Below are positions 1-8,382 of a DNA stretch of 64,000 nt, in pieces (the stretch's first letter is position 1; the number at the start of each line of letters is the position of its first letter). The notes beneath the pieces are model-generated. The model did not search any database. It saw nothing but the letters and a program-made list of their open reading frames with translations, and was not told where the DNA came from. Position numbers and translations under genes: made by a program. The stretch is from an uncultured Collinsella sp. (GTDB taxonomy: Bacteria; Actinomycetota; Coriobacteriia; Coriobacteriales; Coriobacteriaceae), in assembly GCA_900541745.1 (NCBI GenBank), contig UQLA01000009.1, positions 1 through 64,000 of the forward strand, in the 5' to 3' direction.

Positions 1-47
1 CGGTCGGCGGGGCCATTGTGGCTCTTGACAGCGGATTGGGTCATATG

Positions 48-191
48 AGCGAAAACCCGCCAGAGCGAGCAAGGTGCCTTGAAACAAGGCGGCATTGATC
101 TTTTGATCATGCCGCCGAAGTTGAAAGGCAGATTGCCGCTCTGGCGGGTTTGCAGCGTCAACTGGTTACGCGGTTCGTAGAACCGCGTAAC
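48..191. repeat. Structured intergenic repeat, family A, copy 1
   Basis: This 144-bp element fills the space downstream of the SDR gene. It has a perfect 15-bp outer stem (53-67 with 137-151), an inner hairpin (88-95 with 109-116, continued by 97-100 with 105-108), and a terminal 12-bp perfect palindrome with a 3-nt loop (165-176 with 180-191). The terminal palindrome ends 2 bp before the SDR stop codon. A second copy lies at 3342-3484. The loops and single-stranded boxes are conserved between copies, while the outer stem changes in a compensated way. There is no U-tract, so it is not a simple terminator. Whether it acts as RNA or as a mobile palindromic DNA element is not known. Confidence 0.85.
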
Positions 192-193
192 TG

Positions 194-994
194 TTAGGGC
201 CGCTGGCCCATGCCACCCTCGAGGGTGACGGTCTCGCCGTTCATATACTTAAAGTCGGGGCCGCAGAGCTGAACGACCACGCGGCCGATCTCCTTCTCGA
301 CGTCGCCGTAGTGGCCTGCCGGCGGCATGTGGACGTTGGCCTTAAACGCCTCGGGATAGGCGTCCTGGAAGTTCTCGAGCGCAGCAGTCCAGGCAAGCGG
401 GCACACAATGTTGACGTTGATGCCGTCCTTGCCCCACTCGTTGGCGGCAACGCGGGTCAAGCCGCGGATGCCTTCCTTGGCGGCGGCGTAGCTGCACTGG
501 CCGTAGTTGCCAAACAGGCCGGCGCCCGAGGCAAAGTTGACCACGGAGCCCTTGGTCTCCTTCAGGTGCGGATAGGCCTTCTGCATGTACAGGTAGGTGG
601 CATACAGGCCAGAGTAAATGGCCAGGTTAAACTGGTCCATAGTGTGGTCGGCGATGGTCACACCCGAGGCGCTGGCCTGAGCGTTGTTGACGACGGCGTC
701 GATGCGACCGAACTCCTCAATCGCCTTGTCGATAACGTTCTGGACGACGGCCTCGTTGTCCTGACCAGCCGAGACATCGGCCTGAACAGGCAGAACCTTG
801 ACGCCGTACTCAGCCTCGAGAGACTCCTTGGCGGCCTCGAGCTTGGCGACGTTGCGACCGGTGATAACGAGGTTCGCGCCCTCCTTGGCAAAAGCGATAT
901 CGATGCCGTAGCCGATGGAGCCGGCGGAACCGTCCTTGAGCGTGGCCTTGCCGCCGCCGGTGACGATCACGGTCTTACCAGTGAAAAGTCCCAT
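194..994 (-). CDS. SDR-family NAD(P)-dependent oxidoreductase
   Basis: This 266-residue protein is a classical short-chain dehydrogenase/reductase that should interconvert a hydroxyl and a ketone using NAD(P)H in the cytoplasm. The N-terminal Rossmann motif begins TGGG at residues 12-15 and is interrupted by about nine residues before GSIGYG (25-30), an unusual insertion. NNAQ at 103-106 replaces the usual NNAG. The catalytic set Ser156, Tyr169 and Lys173 is intact in the S-x12-Y-x3-K pattern. I chose the ATG at 994 because AAAGGA lies a few bases upstream and the conserved fold starts right after it. The substrate cannot be read from sequence; 3-oxoacyl, sugar or steroid are all possible. 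It is transcribed away from the coiled-coil gene, and its 3' end abuts a structured repeat. Confidence 0.85.
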   Translation of the reverse strand: MGLFTGKTVIVTGGGKATLKDGSAGSIGYGIDIAFAKEGANLVITGRNVAKLEAAKESLEAEYGVKVLPVQADVSAGQDNEAVVQNVIDKAIEEFGRIDAVVNNAQASASGVTIADHTMDQFNLAIYSGLYATYLYMQKAYPHLKETKGSVVNFASGAGLFGNYGQCSYAAAKEGIRGLTRVAANEWGKDGINVNIVCPLAWTAALENFQDAYPEAFKANVHMPPAGHYGDVEKEIGRVVVQLCGPDFKYMNGETVTLEGGMGQRP

Positions 995-1282
995 ACAAAG
1001 TCCTTTCGAATCGCGACGGGCACGCCCGCCGACTGCGCGCATCCAACTTCACGCGCCAAAAGCTGAAATGCAACTTTAGCGTGTTCAAGTGAAAAATAAA
1101 GGACACAGCGGGCGAACGGCGCAACGTCTTTCGGCGAAGGGACTGTCAAGCGCAAACTGAATATAGAGGCCGAGTTTTTGCTATCGACGCGAGCCATCGA
1201 ACACGTTTTGAAACTTTGCTGCGGCGCGCGGGATGTCGGCGCGAGACTTTATCATAGGGTGACAAACAACGATGAGGAGCAC

Positions 1283-3070
1283 ATGCCTATGACAGACGAG
1301 CTGGACCCCCAGACTCAACAGCATATTGATGATTCCGCAGACACCATTGACGACTGCGATACTTCTACCAGCAGCGATGGCGGCATTGATGCCTCTGTCG
1401 AGAAGGCTCCTGCCGCCGCAGTCGAGGCCGCAGACGCAAATGTTGCCGCAGACCAAGACAAAGAAGAGCAGCTAGAGCAGCCGGACCCGAACGATACTGA
1501 GCCCAAGGCCGAGAACGCTCCGCAAGCAGCGGGCCCCATCGAGGTGTCTTCGGAAGAAGAGCTCGACGCCGTCATGGACTCCATGATGGATGCCGTCAAA
1601 GCGATGAAGGACGCTGTCGCCGATGCCGATGTCGACGCCGAGGAAGAGGAAGCCGCCGAGGCTGCCTCGACGTTTGTGCCCGGCGAGACCCCGGTTGCCG
1701 ACCAGGGCAGCACCATGCCCTCGTTCCTGCAACTCGAGCACCCCACGATCGGCGCCGACGCGGTCGACCCGCATGCAGCGGGCTTTTCTGTGATCGAAGG
1801 CGGCACCGGCAATATCGCCGCGCCGCAGACTGCCGATACGAATGCCGCCGAGGCCGCGCACCCGACCACCTCGCATGCTTCCGCCACGAGTCGCGACCTG
1901 GGGAGCGCCGTCTCAAACACCGCTAACGCCGTGGGCACTTTTATCGCCCAGGGCGCGTCGGCCATGCGCGAGATGAACGCCGCCAAGAAAGCACTCGCCG
2001 ATGCCCGCGCCCATTTAGCCGAGCTTGAGCAGCGCATCGCCGACCAGGCAGAGGAACTCGAGACGCGCCAGGACATCGCAGGCCGCTACGATCAGATCAT
2101 CGCCGATCAACGCCAGGCGATTGCCGCGGCACAAAAGACCGCTGCGGCAGCTGAAATAAACCGTGATGCCCATGCCGCCAAAGCGACGGAGCTCAAGGAC
2201 CAGCTCGAGCAAATGAAGGCAGAGGACGATGCGACCGAGCTCCGACTGAAGGCTGCACTCGACGCCGTGGAAGCCCGCGAGGCGAGCTCGCGCGAGACCG
2301 GCAACCGCCTCGTTCGTCGCCTTGAGGATTCCAAGCGTATCCGCGACAAAGTGAAGGCCGAGCGCGATGCCGGTGTCGCCGCCGCACGACAAACTGCCGA
2401 TGCTACGCGCGCACAGCTCGAGACCTTGCGTCGCGAGTATGCCGAGCTGCAGCGCAACCCTTCGGCAAATCCCGCCAATTACACCGTACGCACCAACGAG
2501 TTGTCTATGCAAATCTCCGACGCTGCCGACGCCCTCCGCAAGGCCGAGGAAGATATTCCGCGCGTGACTGCCGATCTTGAGCATTCACTTGCCGCCGCCG
2601 AGCAGGCCGTCGAGCAGGCACAGGCCCCCATCGCCGACGCTAAACGCGCGCACCAGGCCGTAACGGCTGAGGCAGATGCCGCGCGCGACGAGCTGCAGTC
2701 CGCAAAAACTGCCGCCGCGACGCGCCAGCGCGAGCTGCGCGAAAAGATCGCCACACAGGACAAGGCACGCCGCGAGCAAGAGCAGGCCATCGCAAACGCC
2801 CGGGCAGATGCCGCACATGCGCAGTCGATTATCGAGCAGGCGACCGAGGTGCATGACCATCCCGAGATCACCGAATCACTCGCCGGGTCCTTGGCACGCG
2901 ACAAGGCCGAGCATACCGAGACCGAGCGCGAAGTTGCCCAACTCGAGGCCGCCGAAGACGACGTGCGCAAGCGAACCCGCGACTCACGCATCAAATTCAC
3001 CGGAGCCATCGCCTGCATCATCGCCGCAATCCTGGTGATCATCGCAATCTGGCTGTTCATGAGCAAGTAA
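1283..3070 (+). CDS. Tail-anchored coiled-coil protein, unknown function
   Basis: This 595-residue protein was not recognised as a known family. The first roughly 150 residues are acidic and rich in Ala, Asp and Glu, and probably disordered. From about residue 230 to 560 the sequence has long heptad-like runs rich in Ala, Glu, Arg and Gln, typical of an extended coiled coil. The last roughly 25 residues form one hydrophobic segment ending in MSK, so the protein is probably anchored at its C-terminus with the bulk in the cytoplasm. The ATG at 1283 follows GAGGAG at a good spacing; a second ATG two codons later is also possible. A structural or scaffolding role is only a guess. Confidence 0.75.
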   Translation: MPMTDELDPQTQQHIDDSADTIDDCDTSTSSDGGIDASVEKAPAAAVEAADANVAADQDKEEQLEQPDPNDTEPKAENAPQAAGPIEVSSEEELDAVMDSMMDAVKAMKDAVADADVDAEEEEAAEAASTFVPGETPVADQGSTMPSFLQLEHPTIGADAVDPHAAGFSVIEGGTGNIAAPQTADTNAAEAAHPTTSHASATSRDLGSAVSNTANAVGTFIAQGASAMREMNAAKKALADARAHLAELEQRIADQAEELETRQDIAGRYDQIIADQRQAIAAAQKTAAAAEINRDAHAAKATELKDQLEQMKAEDDATELRLKAALDAVEAREASSRETGNRLVRRLEDSKRIRDKVKAERDAGVAAARQTADATRAQLETLRREYAELQRNPSANPANYTVRTNELSMQISDAADALRKAEEDIPRVTADLEHSLAAAEQAVEQAQAPIADAKRAHQAVTAEADAARDELQSAKTAAATRQRELREKIATQDKARREQEQAIANARADAAHAQSIIEQATEVHDHPEITESLAGSLARDKAEHTETEREVAQLEAAEDDVRKRTRDSRIKFTGAIACIIAAILVIIAIWLFMSK

Positions 3071-3097
3071 GCCAGTTCCCAAAAACGCCCCAACGCA

Positions 3098-3167
3098 GTT
3101 GCGGTGAGATAGTTCCTATCTAGCCCTCAAAAAGGCCAATTCAAGAACTATCTCACCGCAACTTTTT
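3098..3167 (+). terminator. Strong hairpin with T-tract (family B palindrome)
   Basis: An 18-bp perfect inverted repeat (3098-3115 with 3145-3162) is followed by five T residues, 27 bp after the coiled-coil gene stops. It can act as a rho-independent terminator. Its outer end, TTGCGGTGAGATA, recurs in the hairpin at 61587-61648, so it also belongs to a repeated palindrome family. Confidence 0.75.
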
Positions 3168-3181
3168 GATTGATGCAAGGC

Positions 3182-3301
3182 AGTCATTGGGGACGTTCTT
3201 AAACAACTAGTCATTCAAGAACGTCCCCAACGACTACCCAAATGCCAAGCGCTGCAAGAGTGTCCCCTTTGACTAGTCATTTAAGAACGTCCCCAACGAC
3301 T
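3182..3301. repeat. Three-arm inverted repeat, family C
   Basis: The arm at 3187-3200 pairs perfectly with 3217-3230. The longer arm 3182-3202 can instead pair with 3281-3301 with one mismatch, giving two mutually exclusive hairpins. The core, GTAGTC followed within 1-4 bases by TTGGGGAC when read on the minus strand, resembles the element at 8251-8353. Together with the neighbouring hairpin and the family A copy, this fills the whole 3071-3483 gap; I see no gene there. Confidence 0.7.
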
Positions 3302-3341
3302 ACAGCAACAACCACGGCAACGCCAATGTTTTGGCGAAGTC

Positions 3342-3484
3342 AGCGAAAACGCCCCTAAGCGAGCAAGGTGACGTGAAAGAGGAGGGCATTGACCTTCTGG
3401 TCATGCCCGACGAATGAACGTCAGATTGCCGCTTAGGGGCGTTTGCAGCGTCGAGCCGTTACGCGGTTCGTAGAACCGCGTAAC
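3342..3484. repeat. Structured intergenic repeat, family A, copy 2
   Basis: This is the second copy of the element at 48-191, in the same orientation relative to a minus-strand gene. The outer 15-bp stem (3347-3361 with 3430-3444) is perfect but has a different sequence from copy 1, so both sides have changed together. The terminal 12-bp palindrome (3458-3469 with 3473-3484) is identical to copy 1 and its last base is also the last base of the queA stop codon. Confidence 0.85.
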
Positions 3485-4701
3485 TAACAAATGAGCATTG
3501 CGTCGCCAAAGCTGAAGAAGCGGTAGCGCTCCTCGATGGCGGCGGCGTAGGCATCCATGATCTGGTCGCGGGAGGCAAGCGCGCTTACGAGCATCATGAG
3601 CGTGGAGCGCGGCACGTGGAAGTTCGTGATCAGCGCGTCGACCACGTGATAGGTCGAGCCAGGCATGAGGTAGAGCTGCGTCGTCGCGTTCTCGCGCACC
3701 ACGATGTCACCGTGGCCGAGCGTGTCGGCGCCGTCCTCACGGCCCTCAAAATAGCGCGCCGTCACAGCCGGATCGGACACCGGCGCGTCCGCGTCAAACG
3801 CGCTCTCGAGCGAGCGCACCGCCGTGGTACCGACGGCGATCACGCGATGCCCCTCGGCCTTAGCCTTATGCACGGCGTCGACCACCTCCTGCGATACGTG
3901 GTAGCGCTCGGTGTGCATGACGTGCTGCGTAGGGTCGTCCTCCTCCACCAGGCGGAAAGTATCGATGCCCACTTCGAGCTCGACGGCAGCAAACTTGGCG
4001 CCCTTGGCCTCAATAGCGGCCATAAGCTCGGGGGTAAAGTGCAGACCCGCCGTGGGAGCGGCAGCCGAGTGCTCCTCCTTCATGGCGTAGACGGTCTGGT
4101 ACTTCTCGGGATCGCCCTCGTAATCGGTAATGTAGGGCGGCAGCGGCACGTGACCGGCGGCGTGGATGGCCTCGTCGAGCGTGCGCGGCTCGCCGGCAGC
4201 ATTGCAACCGGCCGGCTCAAAGCGCACCAGACGGCCACCGCGGCTATCGGTGACAAAGTCGATGACCTCGGCCGTCAGCACCACGGGCGCGCCCTCGGGC
4301 GCATGGGCGCCACCGGCGCGATACTCAATCTGAGCACCGGGCTTCAGACGCTTGCCCGGCTTGACCAGACACTCCCAAACATGGCCCAGCGGGTCAACAT
4401 CTTCGCGGCGCTTGAGCAGCAGCGTCTCGACCACGCCACCCGAGCCGGCTTTGCGACCGATCAGGCGGGCCGGCATCACGCGCGTCTTGTTAATGACGAG
4501 CACATCGCCCGGCTCGATATAGTCGATGATGTCGCGAAAGATACGGTGCTCGACGGTACCGCCATGCTCCAGCGGCGTCCCCGCCTCGGAACCCTTGCGG
4601 TCAACCACCAGCAGGCGGCAGGAGTCGCGCGGCTCGGCAGGAGCCTGGGCGATCAGTTCCTCAGGAAGGTTGTAGTCAAAATCATCGGTACGCATAGACA
4701 C
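3484..4701 (-). CDS. queA: S-adenosylmethionine:tRNA ribosyltransferase-isomerase
   Basis: QueA transfers and isomerises the ribosyl group of S-adenosylmethionine onto 7-aminomethyl-7-deazaguanine at tRNA position 34, producing epoxyqueuosine. The N-terminus (DFDYNLPEELIAQAP) and the internal block around HSAAAPTAGLHFT are diagnostic of the family. At 405 residues it is longer than the usual 340-350; the extra length lies in short insertions near residues 40 and 100-190. The GTG at 4701 follows AAGGAG by 8 bases; an ATG two codons later is the alternative. queH lies 64 bp upstream on the same strand and catalyses the next step, so the two probably form one unit. The stop codon touches a family A repeat. 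Confidence 0.95.
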   Translation of the reverse strand: MSMRTDDFDYNLPEELIAQAPAEPRDSCRLLVVDRKGSEAGTPLEHGGTVEHRIFRDIIDYIEPGDVLVINKTRVMPARLIGRKAGSGGVVETLLLKRREDVDPLGHVWECLVKPGKRLKPGAQIEYRAGGAHAPEGAPVVLTAEVIDFVTDSRGGRLVRFEPAGCNAAGEPRTLDEAIHAAGHVPLPPYITDYEGDPEKYQTVYAMKEEHSAAAPTAGLHFTPELMAAIEAKGAKFAAVELEVGIDTFRLVEEDDPTQHVMHTERYHVSQEVVDAVHKAKAEGHRVIAVGTTAVRSLESAFDADAPVSDPAVTARYFEGREDGADTLGHGDIVVRENATTQLYLMPGSTYHVVDALITNFHVPRSTLMMLVSALASRDQIMDAYAAAIEERYRFFSFGDAMLIC

Positions 4702-4765
4702 GTCGGATACTCCTTATATAGCTAAATTCCGCTCTACATCCTAGCAGGCTGACGTCCCAAATGAA

Positions 4766-5341
4766 CTACTTTTTGGACGCTTTGCGCTCGTCGCGGATGC
4801 GGGCGCGGTCCATGGCCGCCTCGACGGCAGAGAAGCGGCAACCACAGTAGTTCTGCCGATACATGCCCAGCTCGCGCGAACGGCGAGTCGCCTCGGGGTA
4901 ATACGGGCGAAAATCGCGAATGACCGGGGTGAGCCCATGTGCCGCTGCCAAGCGCTCCAACACGTCATTGCAGGTCTCGAACAGCTGATACGGCGAGACG
5001 GCGAGCGTCGTGCCCACAAACTCAAACTCGCGCTCCTGGGCCACACGGCACGCCTCAGCCAAGCGCAGGGCATAGCACGCACGACAGCGGCGGGGTCGAT
5101 CGGCGCCCAGCGGGGCCACGCCGGCCTCCCAGCGCTCGCGGTCCTCCCCCGCCTCGATGAGCTCGATGTCGCCATCGGCACACCACCGGCGCAGCTCGTC
5201 CAAGCGGCGCTGCCATTCATCGCGCGGCTGAATATTGGGGTTGGTCCAGCAAATCGTGGGCTCAAACCCCTCCTCGCGCAGCAGGCGGACCGGCTCCAGC
5301 GAGCACGGCGCGCAGCAAGCGTGCAACAACAACGGCTTCAT
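4766..5341 (-). CDS. queH: Epoxyqueuosine reductase QueH
   Basis: QueH (formerly DUF208) reduces epoxyqueuosine in tRNA to queuosine, the last step of the pathway, and replaces the cobalamin-dependent QueG. The 191-residue protein shows the family cysteines: HACCAPC at residues 7-13, CRAC at 86-89 and YCGC at 165-168, which bind an iron-sulfur cluster and a second metal. The ATG at 5341 sits 6 bases after GAGGAG; the in-frame ATG two codons upstream overlaps that ribosome binding site and is less likely. queA follows on the same strand. Finding the two enzymes of consecutive steps side by side supports both calls. Confidence 0.93.
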   Translation of the reverse strand: MKPLLLHACCAPCSLEPVRLLREEGFEPTICWTNPNIQPRDEWQRRLDELRRWCADGDIELIEAGEDRERWEAGVAPLGADRPRRCRACYALRLAEACRVAQEREFEFVGTTLAVSPYQLFETCNDVLERLAAAHGLTPVIRDFRPYYPEATRRSRELGMYRQNYCGCRFSAVEAAMDRARIRDERKASKK

Positions 5342-5378
5342 GGACATCTCCTCTCCCAGAAAAATCATCCCAAAAAGA

Positions 5379-5948
5379 CTACCTTGCGAAAAAGCGCACG
5401 CCAAAGGACGTATCCTCGCAGGCGACAATGCGGCGGTCGCGCAAAATGGTCCGCACGTAATACCAGTCGCCCACACAGCCCGACAAGTGCAAACCAGCCG
5501 CCAGGTAGCACAGCAGCGGATAGCCCGAGAACGCAAACCCCAGGGCAAACGCCACCGTCACAACAACCGTCGGTGCCAGGCAAACCGCCATGTACCGCCG
5601 GCGCGAATACACAACGCCCTCGGCGCAGGCGTAAATCATGCAGGTTTGGAGATTTGCCCCAAAGGTCACCCGAGCACCGACAGGTGCAAACAGCCTAAAG
5701 AACACGCCGTGCACCAGCTCGTGCACGGCAAATGACGCCGCCGAAATCGCAGCCAAGCCGACTATCCAGCCCAAGACAGCCGTCCAGCCACCCGCGTCAG
5801 CCGCATCCAAATCCGCGGGCCCACCCAGCAGCATAAACACCGGCACCAGGCACACGGCAAATACGCCAAGCACGGCCATCCCCCACACAAAGCAGGCGTG
5901 CAGGAAATCCTCGTCTTCAAACGCATGTATGTTGGAAATCTCATTCAT
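5379..5948 (-). CDS. DUF3267-family membrane protein, putative zincin
   Basis: This 189-residue integral membrane protein has about four hydrophobic segments and a HELVHG motif near residues 76-81, matching the HExxH-like zinc-binding motif of DUF3267 proteins. Members are suspected membrane metalloproteases, but activity has not been established as far as I know. It lies 37 bp upstream of queH on the same strand. No strong ribosome binding site precedes the ATG at 5948. The link to queuosine genes may be only positional. Confidence 0.7.
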   Translation of the reverse strand: MNEISNIHAFEDEDFLHACFVWGMAVLGVFAVCLVPVFMLLGGPADLDAADAGGWTAVLGWIVGLAAISAASFAVHELVHGVFFRLFAPVGARVTFGANLQTCMIYACAEGVVYSRRRYMAVCLAPTVVVTVAFALGFAFSGYPLLCYLAAGLHLSGCVGDWYYVRTILRDRRIVACEDTSFGVRFFAR

Positions 5949-6080
5949 AGCATCTTAGGATAGCGCCCCCGTCACGCACCCGCCCGCATGTGCGATAATG
6001 TCGAACGATATGCACGAATTGACCACTGCGTCGCCGAGCCCCGCGCCCGACTGCGCTCTCACCATATGCGAAGGAGTCCC

Positions 6081-8231
6081 ATGGCATCCAAATACTCCAT
6101 GAACGACCGTCCCAGCTGGCCTCGCCGCGCCATCGTCACCGCCGGCGAGCCCTACGGCAACAAGGGCCTCCACTTTGGCCACGTTGGCGGCGTCTTTGTC
6201 CCGGCCGACTTCTTCGCCCGTTTCCTGCGCGACCGCCTGGGCCGCGAGAACGTCATCTTCACCTCGGGCACCGACTGCTATGGCTCGCCCATCATGGAGA
6301 GCTACCGCAAGCTCAAGGAGAACGAGGGCTACGACAAGTCCATCGGCGAGTATGTCGAGTCCAATCACTCCCGCCAGGCCGCGACCCTCAACAACTACAA
6401 CATCAGTTGCGACATCTACGGCGGCTCGGGTCTTGAGCCGGCTGCGCAGATTCACAACGAGGTTACCGCCGAGATTATCGAGCGCCTGCACGAGCAGGGC
6501 ACCATCTCCAAGCGCTCCACGTTGCAGTTCTACGACGCCAAGGCCGGCACGTTCCTCAACGGCCGCCAGGTGATCGGCCGCTGCCCCATCCAGGGCTGCA
6601 AGTCCGAGAAGGCTTATGCCGACGAGTGCGACCTGGGTCACCAGTTTGAGCCCGAGGAACTCATCGCGCCCAAGAGCCAGCTCACCGGCGAGGTGCCCGA
6701 GCTGCGCCCGGTCGACAACCTCTACTTCGACCTGCCCGCCTACCTCGACTTTATGAAGACCTACACCGCCAAGCTCGCCCAGAACCCGCAGGTTCGCTCC
6801 GTGGTCTCCAAGACCATGGAGGAGTGGCTGCTGCCGGCACAGCTCTACATCCAGAACAAGTTCCGCGAGGCCTTCGATGCCGTCGAGGACCAGCTCCCCG
6901 AGCACACCGTGCTGGAGCCCGAGGGCAACAAGAGCAGCTTTACCGTCACCTTCCCCAGCTGGAAGGAGCGAGACGACGCCCACGCGGTGCTCGCCAACGG
7001 CGGCGTGCGCTTCCGCAGCGGCAAGGCGCTCGTGCCCTTCCGCATCACCGGCAACATCGACTGGGGCGTTCCGGTGCCCGAGGTCGATGGCGTTTCCGAC
7101 GTCACCTGCTGGTGCTGGCCCGAGAGCCTGTGGGCGCCCATCAGCTACACCCGCACCGTGCTCGCACGCGATGCCAAGGCCGCCGGCGTGACCGAGGGTG
7201 TCGCCGCCCAGGATGCCGCCCTCATGGGCGAGCCCGCCGCCGATTCCACGCAGGTCCCCACGCCCACCTATCAGCACAGCTCCCTCGACTGGCACGACTG
7301 GTGGTGCTCGGACGACGCCCAGATCTACCAGTTCATCGGTCAGGACAACATCTATTTCTACTGCATCGCGCAGACCGCCATGTGGGAGGCCTTGGGTTGG
7401 GACCTCACACAGAGCACCGTCAGCGCCTGCTACCACCTGCTCTACATGGGCAAAAAGGCAAGCTCGTCCTCGCAGACGCCTCCCCCACCGGCAGACGACC
7501 TGCTCAACCACTACACCTGCGAGCAGATGCGCGCGCACTGGCTGTCGCTCGGCCTGTCCGAGAAGCCGGTGAGCTTTAGCCCCAAGGCATACGACACCCG
7601 CGTGACCGGCAAGGACAAAGACGGCAACGAGGTGCGCGCCTGCGACGACAAGCGCGTCATCGACCCCGCCCTTAAGGAGAGCGCCCTTTTGACCGGCGTC
7701 TTCAACCGCCTGGCCCGCAGCTGCTTCTACGGCGTCGCCGTCAAGGAAGGCGACGAGAGCCCGTACCGCAACGGTTGCATTCCCGCCGGCACCGCCTTGG
7801 CCACCGTGGTGGAGGCCGCCGAGCAGGCCGCCCTTGCCTTTGAACAGGCCATGTACAAGTTCGAGACGCACCACGCGCTCGCCGTGTGCGACGACTACCT
7901 GCGCGCCGCCAACAAGCGCTGGAGCGACGCCTCCAAGGCCGCCAACAAGCTCGAGGGCGAGCAAGCCAACACCGCCATGACGCAGGCCCTCGTCGACGCC
8001 TTCACCGAGCTGCGCGTGGCGACCGTGCTCATGCACGGCATCGTCCCGGCCGGCTGCGAGCTCATCTGCGAGTACTTCGACATCGACCCGGTCGCCTTCT
8101 TTAGCTGGGATAACATCTTCGCCTCCACGGACGAGTTTGTGGAGAGCCTGGGCGAGAAGGCCGGCGAGCACCGCGTGAAGCCGCTGCCCCCGCGCTTCGA
8201 CTTCTTTAGCAAGCACGAGAGCCAGTACTAG
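6081..8231 (+). CDS. Divergent methionyl-tRNA synthetase-like class I ligase
   Basis: This 716-residue protein has the architecture of archaeal-type methionyl-tRNA synthetase: a Rossmann catalytic domain with the HIGH-equivalent HFGH at residues 31-34, a zinc-knuckle-like insertion (CPIQGC ... CDLGHQF), a block IYQFIGQDNIYFY resembling the MetRS IGKDN region, and a helical anticodon-binding-like C-terminus. The KMSKS loop reads KKASSSS at 458-464, so the second lysine of the motif is absent. It may charge tRNA with altered kinetics, act as a second MetRS, or have another role. The ATG at 6081 follows AAGGAG by 4 bases and fits the conserved start. There is no C-terminal tRNA-binding EMAP domain. 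Confidence 0.75.
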   Translation: MASKYSMNDRPSWPRRAIVTAGEPYGNKGLHFGHVGGVFVPADFFARFLRDRLGRENVIFTSGTDCYGSPIMESYRKLKENEGYDKSIGEYVESNHSRQAATLNNYNISCDIYGGSGLEPAAQIHNEVTAEIIERLHEQGTISKRSTLQFYDAKAGTFLNGRQVIGRCPIQGCKSEKAYADECDLGHQFEPEELIAPKSQLTGEVPELRPVDNLYFDLPAYLDFMKTYTAKLAQNPQVRSVVSKTMEEWLLPAQLYIQNKFREAFDAVEDQLPEHTVLEPEGNKSSFTVTFPSWKERDDAHAVLANGGVRFRSGKALVPFRITGNIDWGVPVPEVDGVSDVTCWCWPESLWAPISYTRTVLARDAKAAGVTEGVAAQDAALMGEPAADSTQVPTPTYQHSSLDWHDWWCSDDAQIYQFIGQDNIYFYCIAQTAMWEALGWDLTQSTVSACYHLLYMGKKASSSSQTPPPPADDLLNHYTCEQMRAHWLSLGLSEKPVSFSPKAYDTRVTGKDKDGNEVRACDDKRVIDPALKESALLTGVFNRLARSCFYGVAVKEGDESPYRNGCIPAGTALATVVEAAEQAALAFEQAMYKFETHHALAVCDDYLRAANKRWSDASKAANKLEGEQANTAMTQALVDAFTELRVATVLMHGIVPAGCELICEYFDIDPVAFFSWDNIFASTDEFVESLGEKAGEHRVKPLPPRFDFFSKHESQY

Positions 8232-8250
8232 GCCAACGCCAAGGCAGAGC

Positions 8251-8353
8251 AGTCAATTTGGGACGGGGCTATTTTAGCTACCCCGTCCCAAATTTAACTG
8301 CAACGCCTGCCGAAACGGACGGGTAGCTAAAATAGCCCCGTCCCAAATTGACT
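8251..8353. repeat. 33-bp inverted repeat with nested hairpin, family C
   Basis: A perfect 33-bp inverted repeat (8251-8283 with 8321-8353) lies between the synthetase-like gene and the methyltransferase gene. The left arm can instead form a local hairpin with perfect 14-bp stem (8255-8268 with 8281-8294). These two folds exclude each other, exactly as in the element at 3182-3301. It may end transcription of the upstream gene but lacks a clear U-tract. Confidence 0.8.
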
Positions 8354-8382
8354 ACTTTTAATGGAATGGGAAGGAAAGACGG

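Noticed and set aside
5949..6080. Possible T-box leader before the MetRS-like gene
   Set aside because: There is no T-box sequence and too little room for stem I and the antiterminator.
5955..8216. Long open frame antisense to the MetRS-like gene
   Set aside because: It is a shadow of the real coding strand: low-complexity Gly/Val/Leu translation, no fold motifs, and no suitable ribosome binding site.
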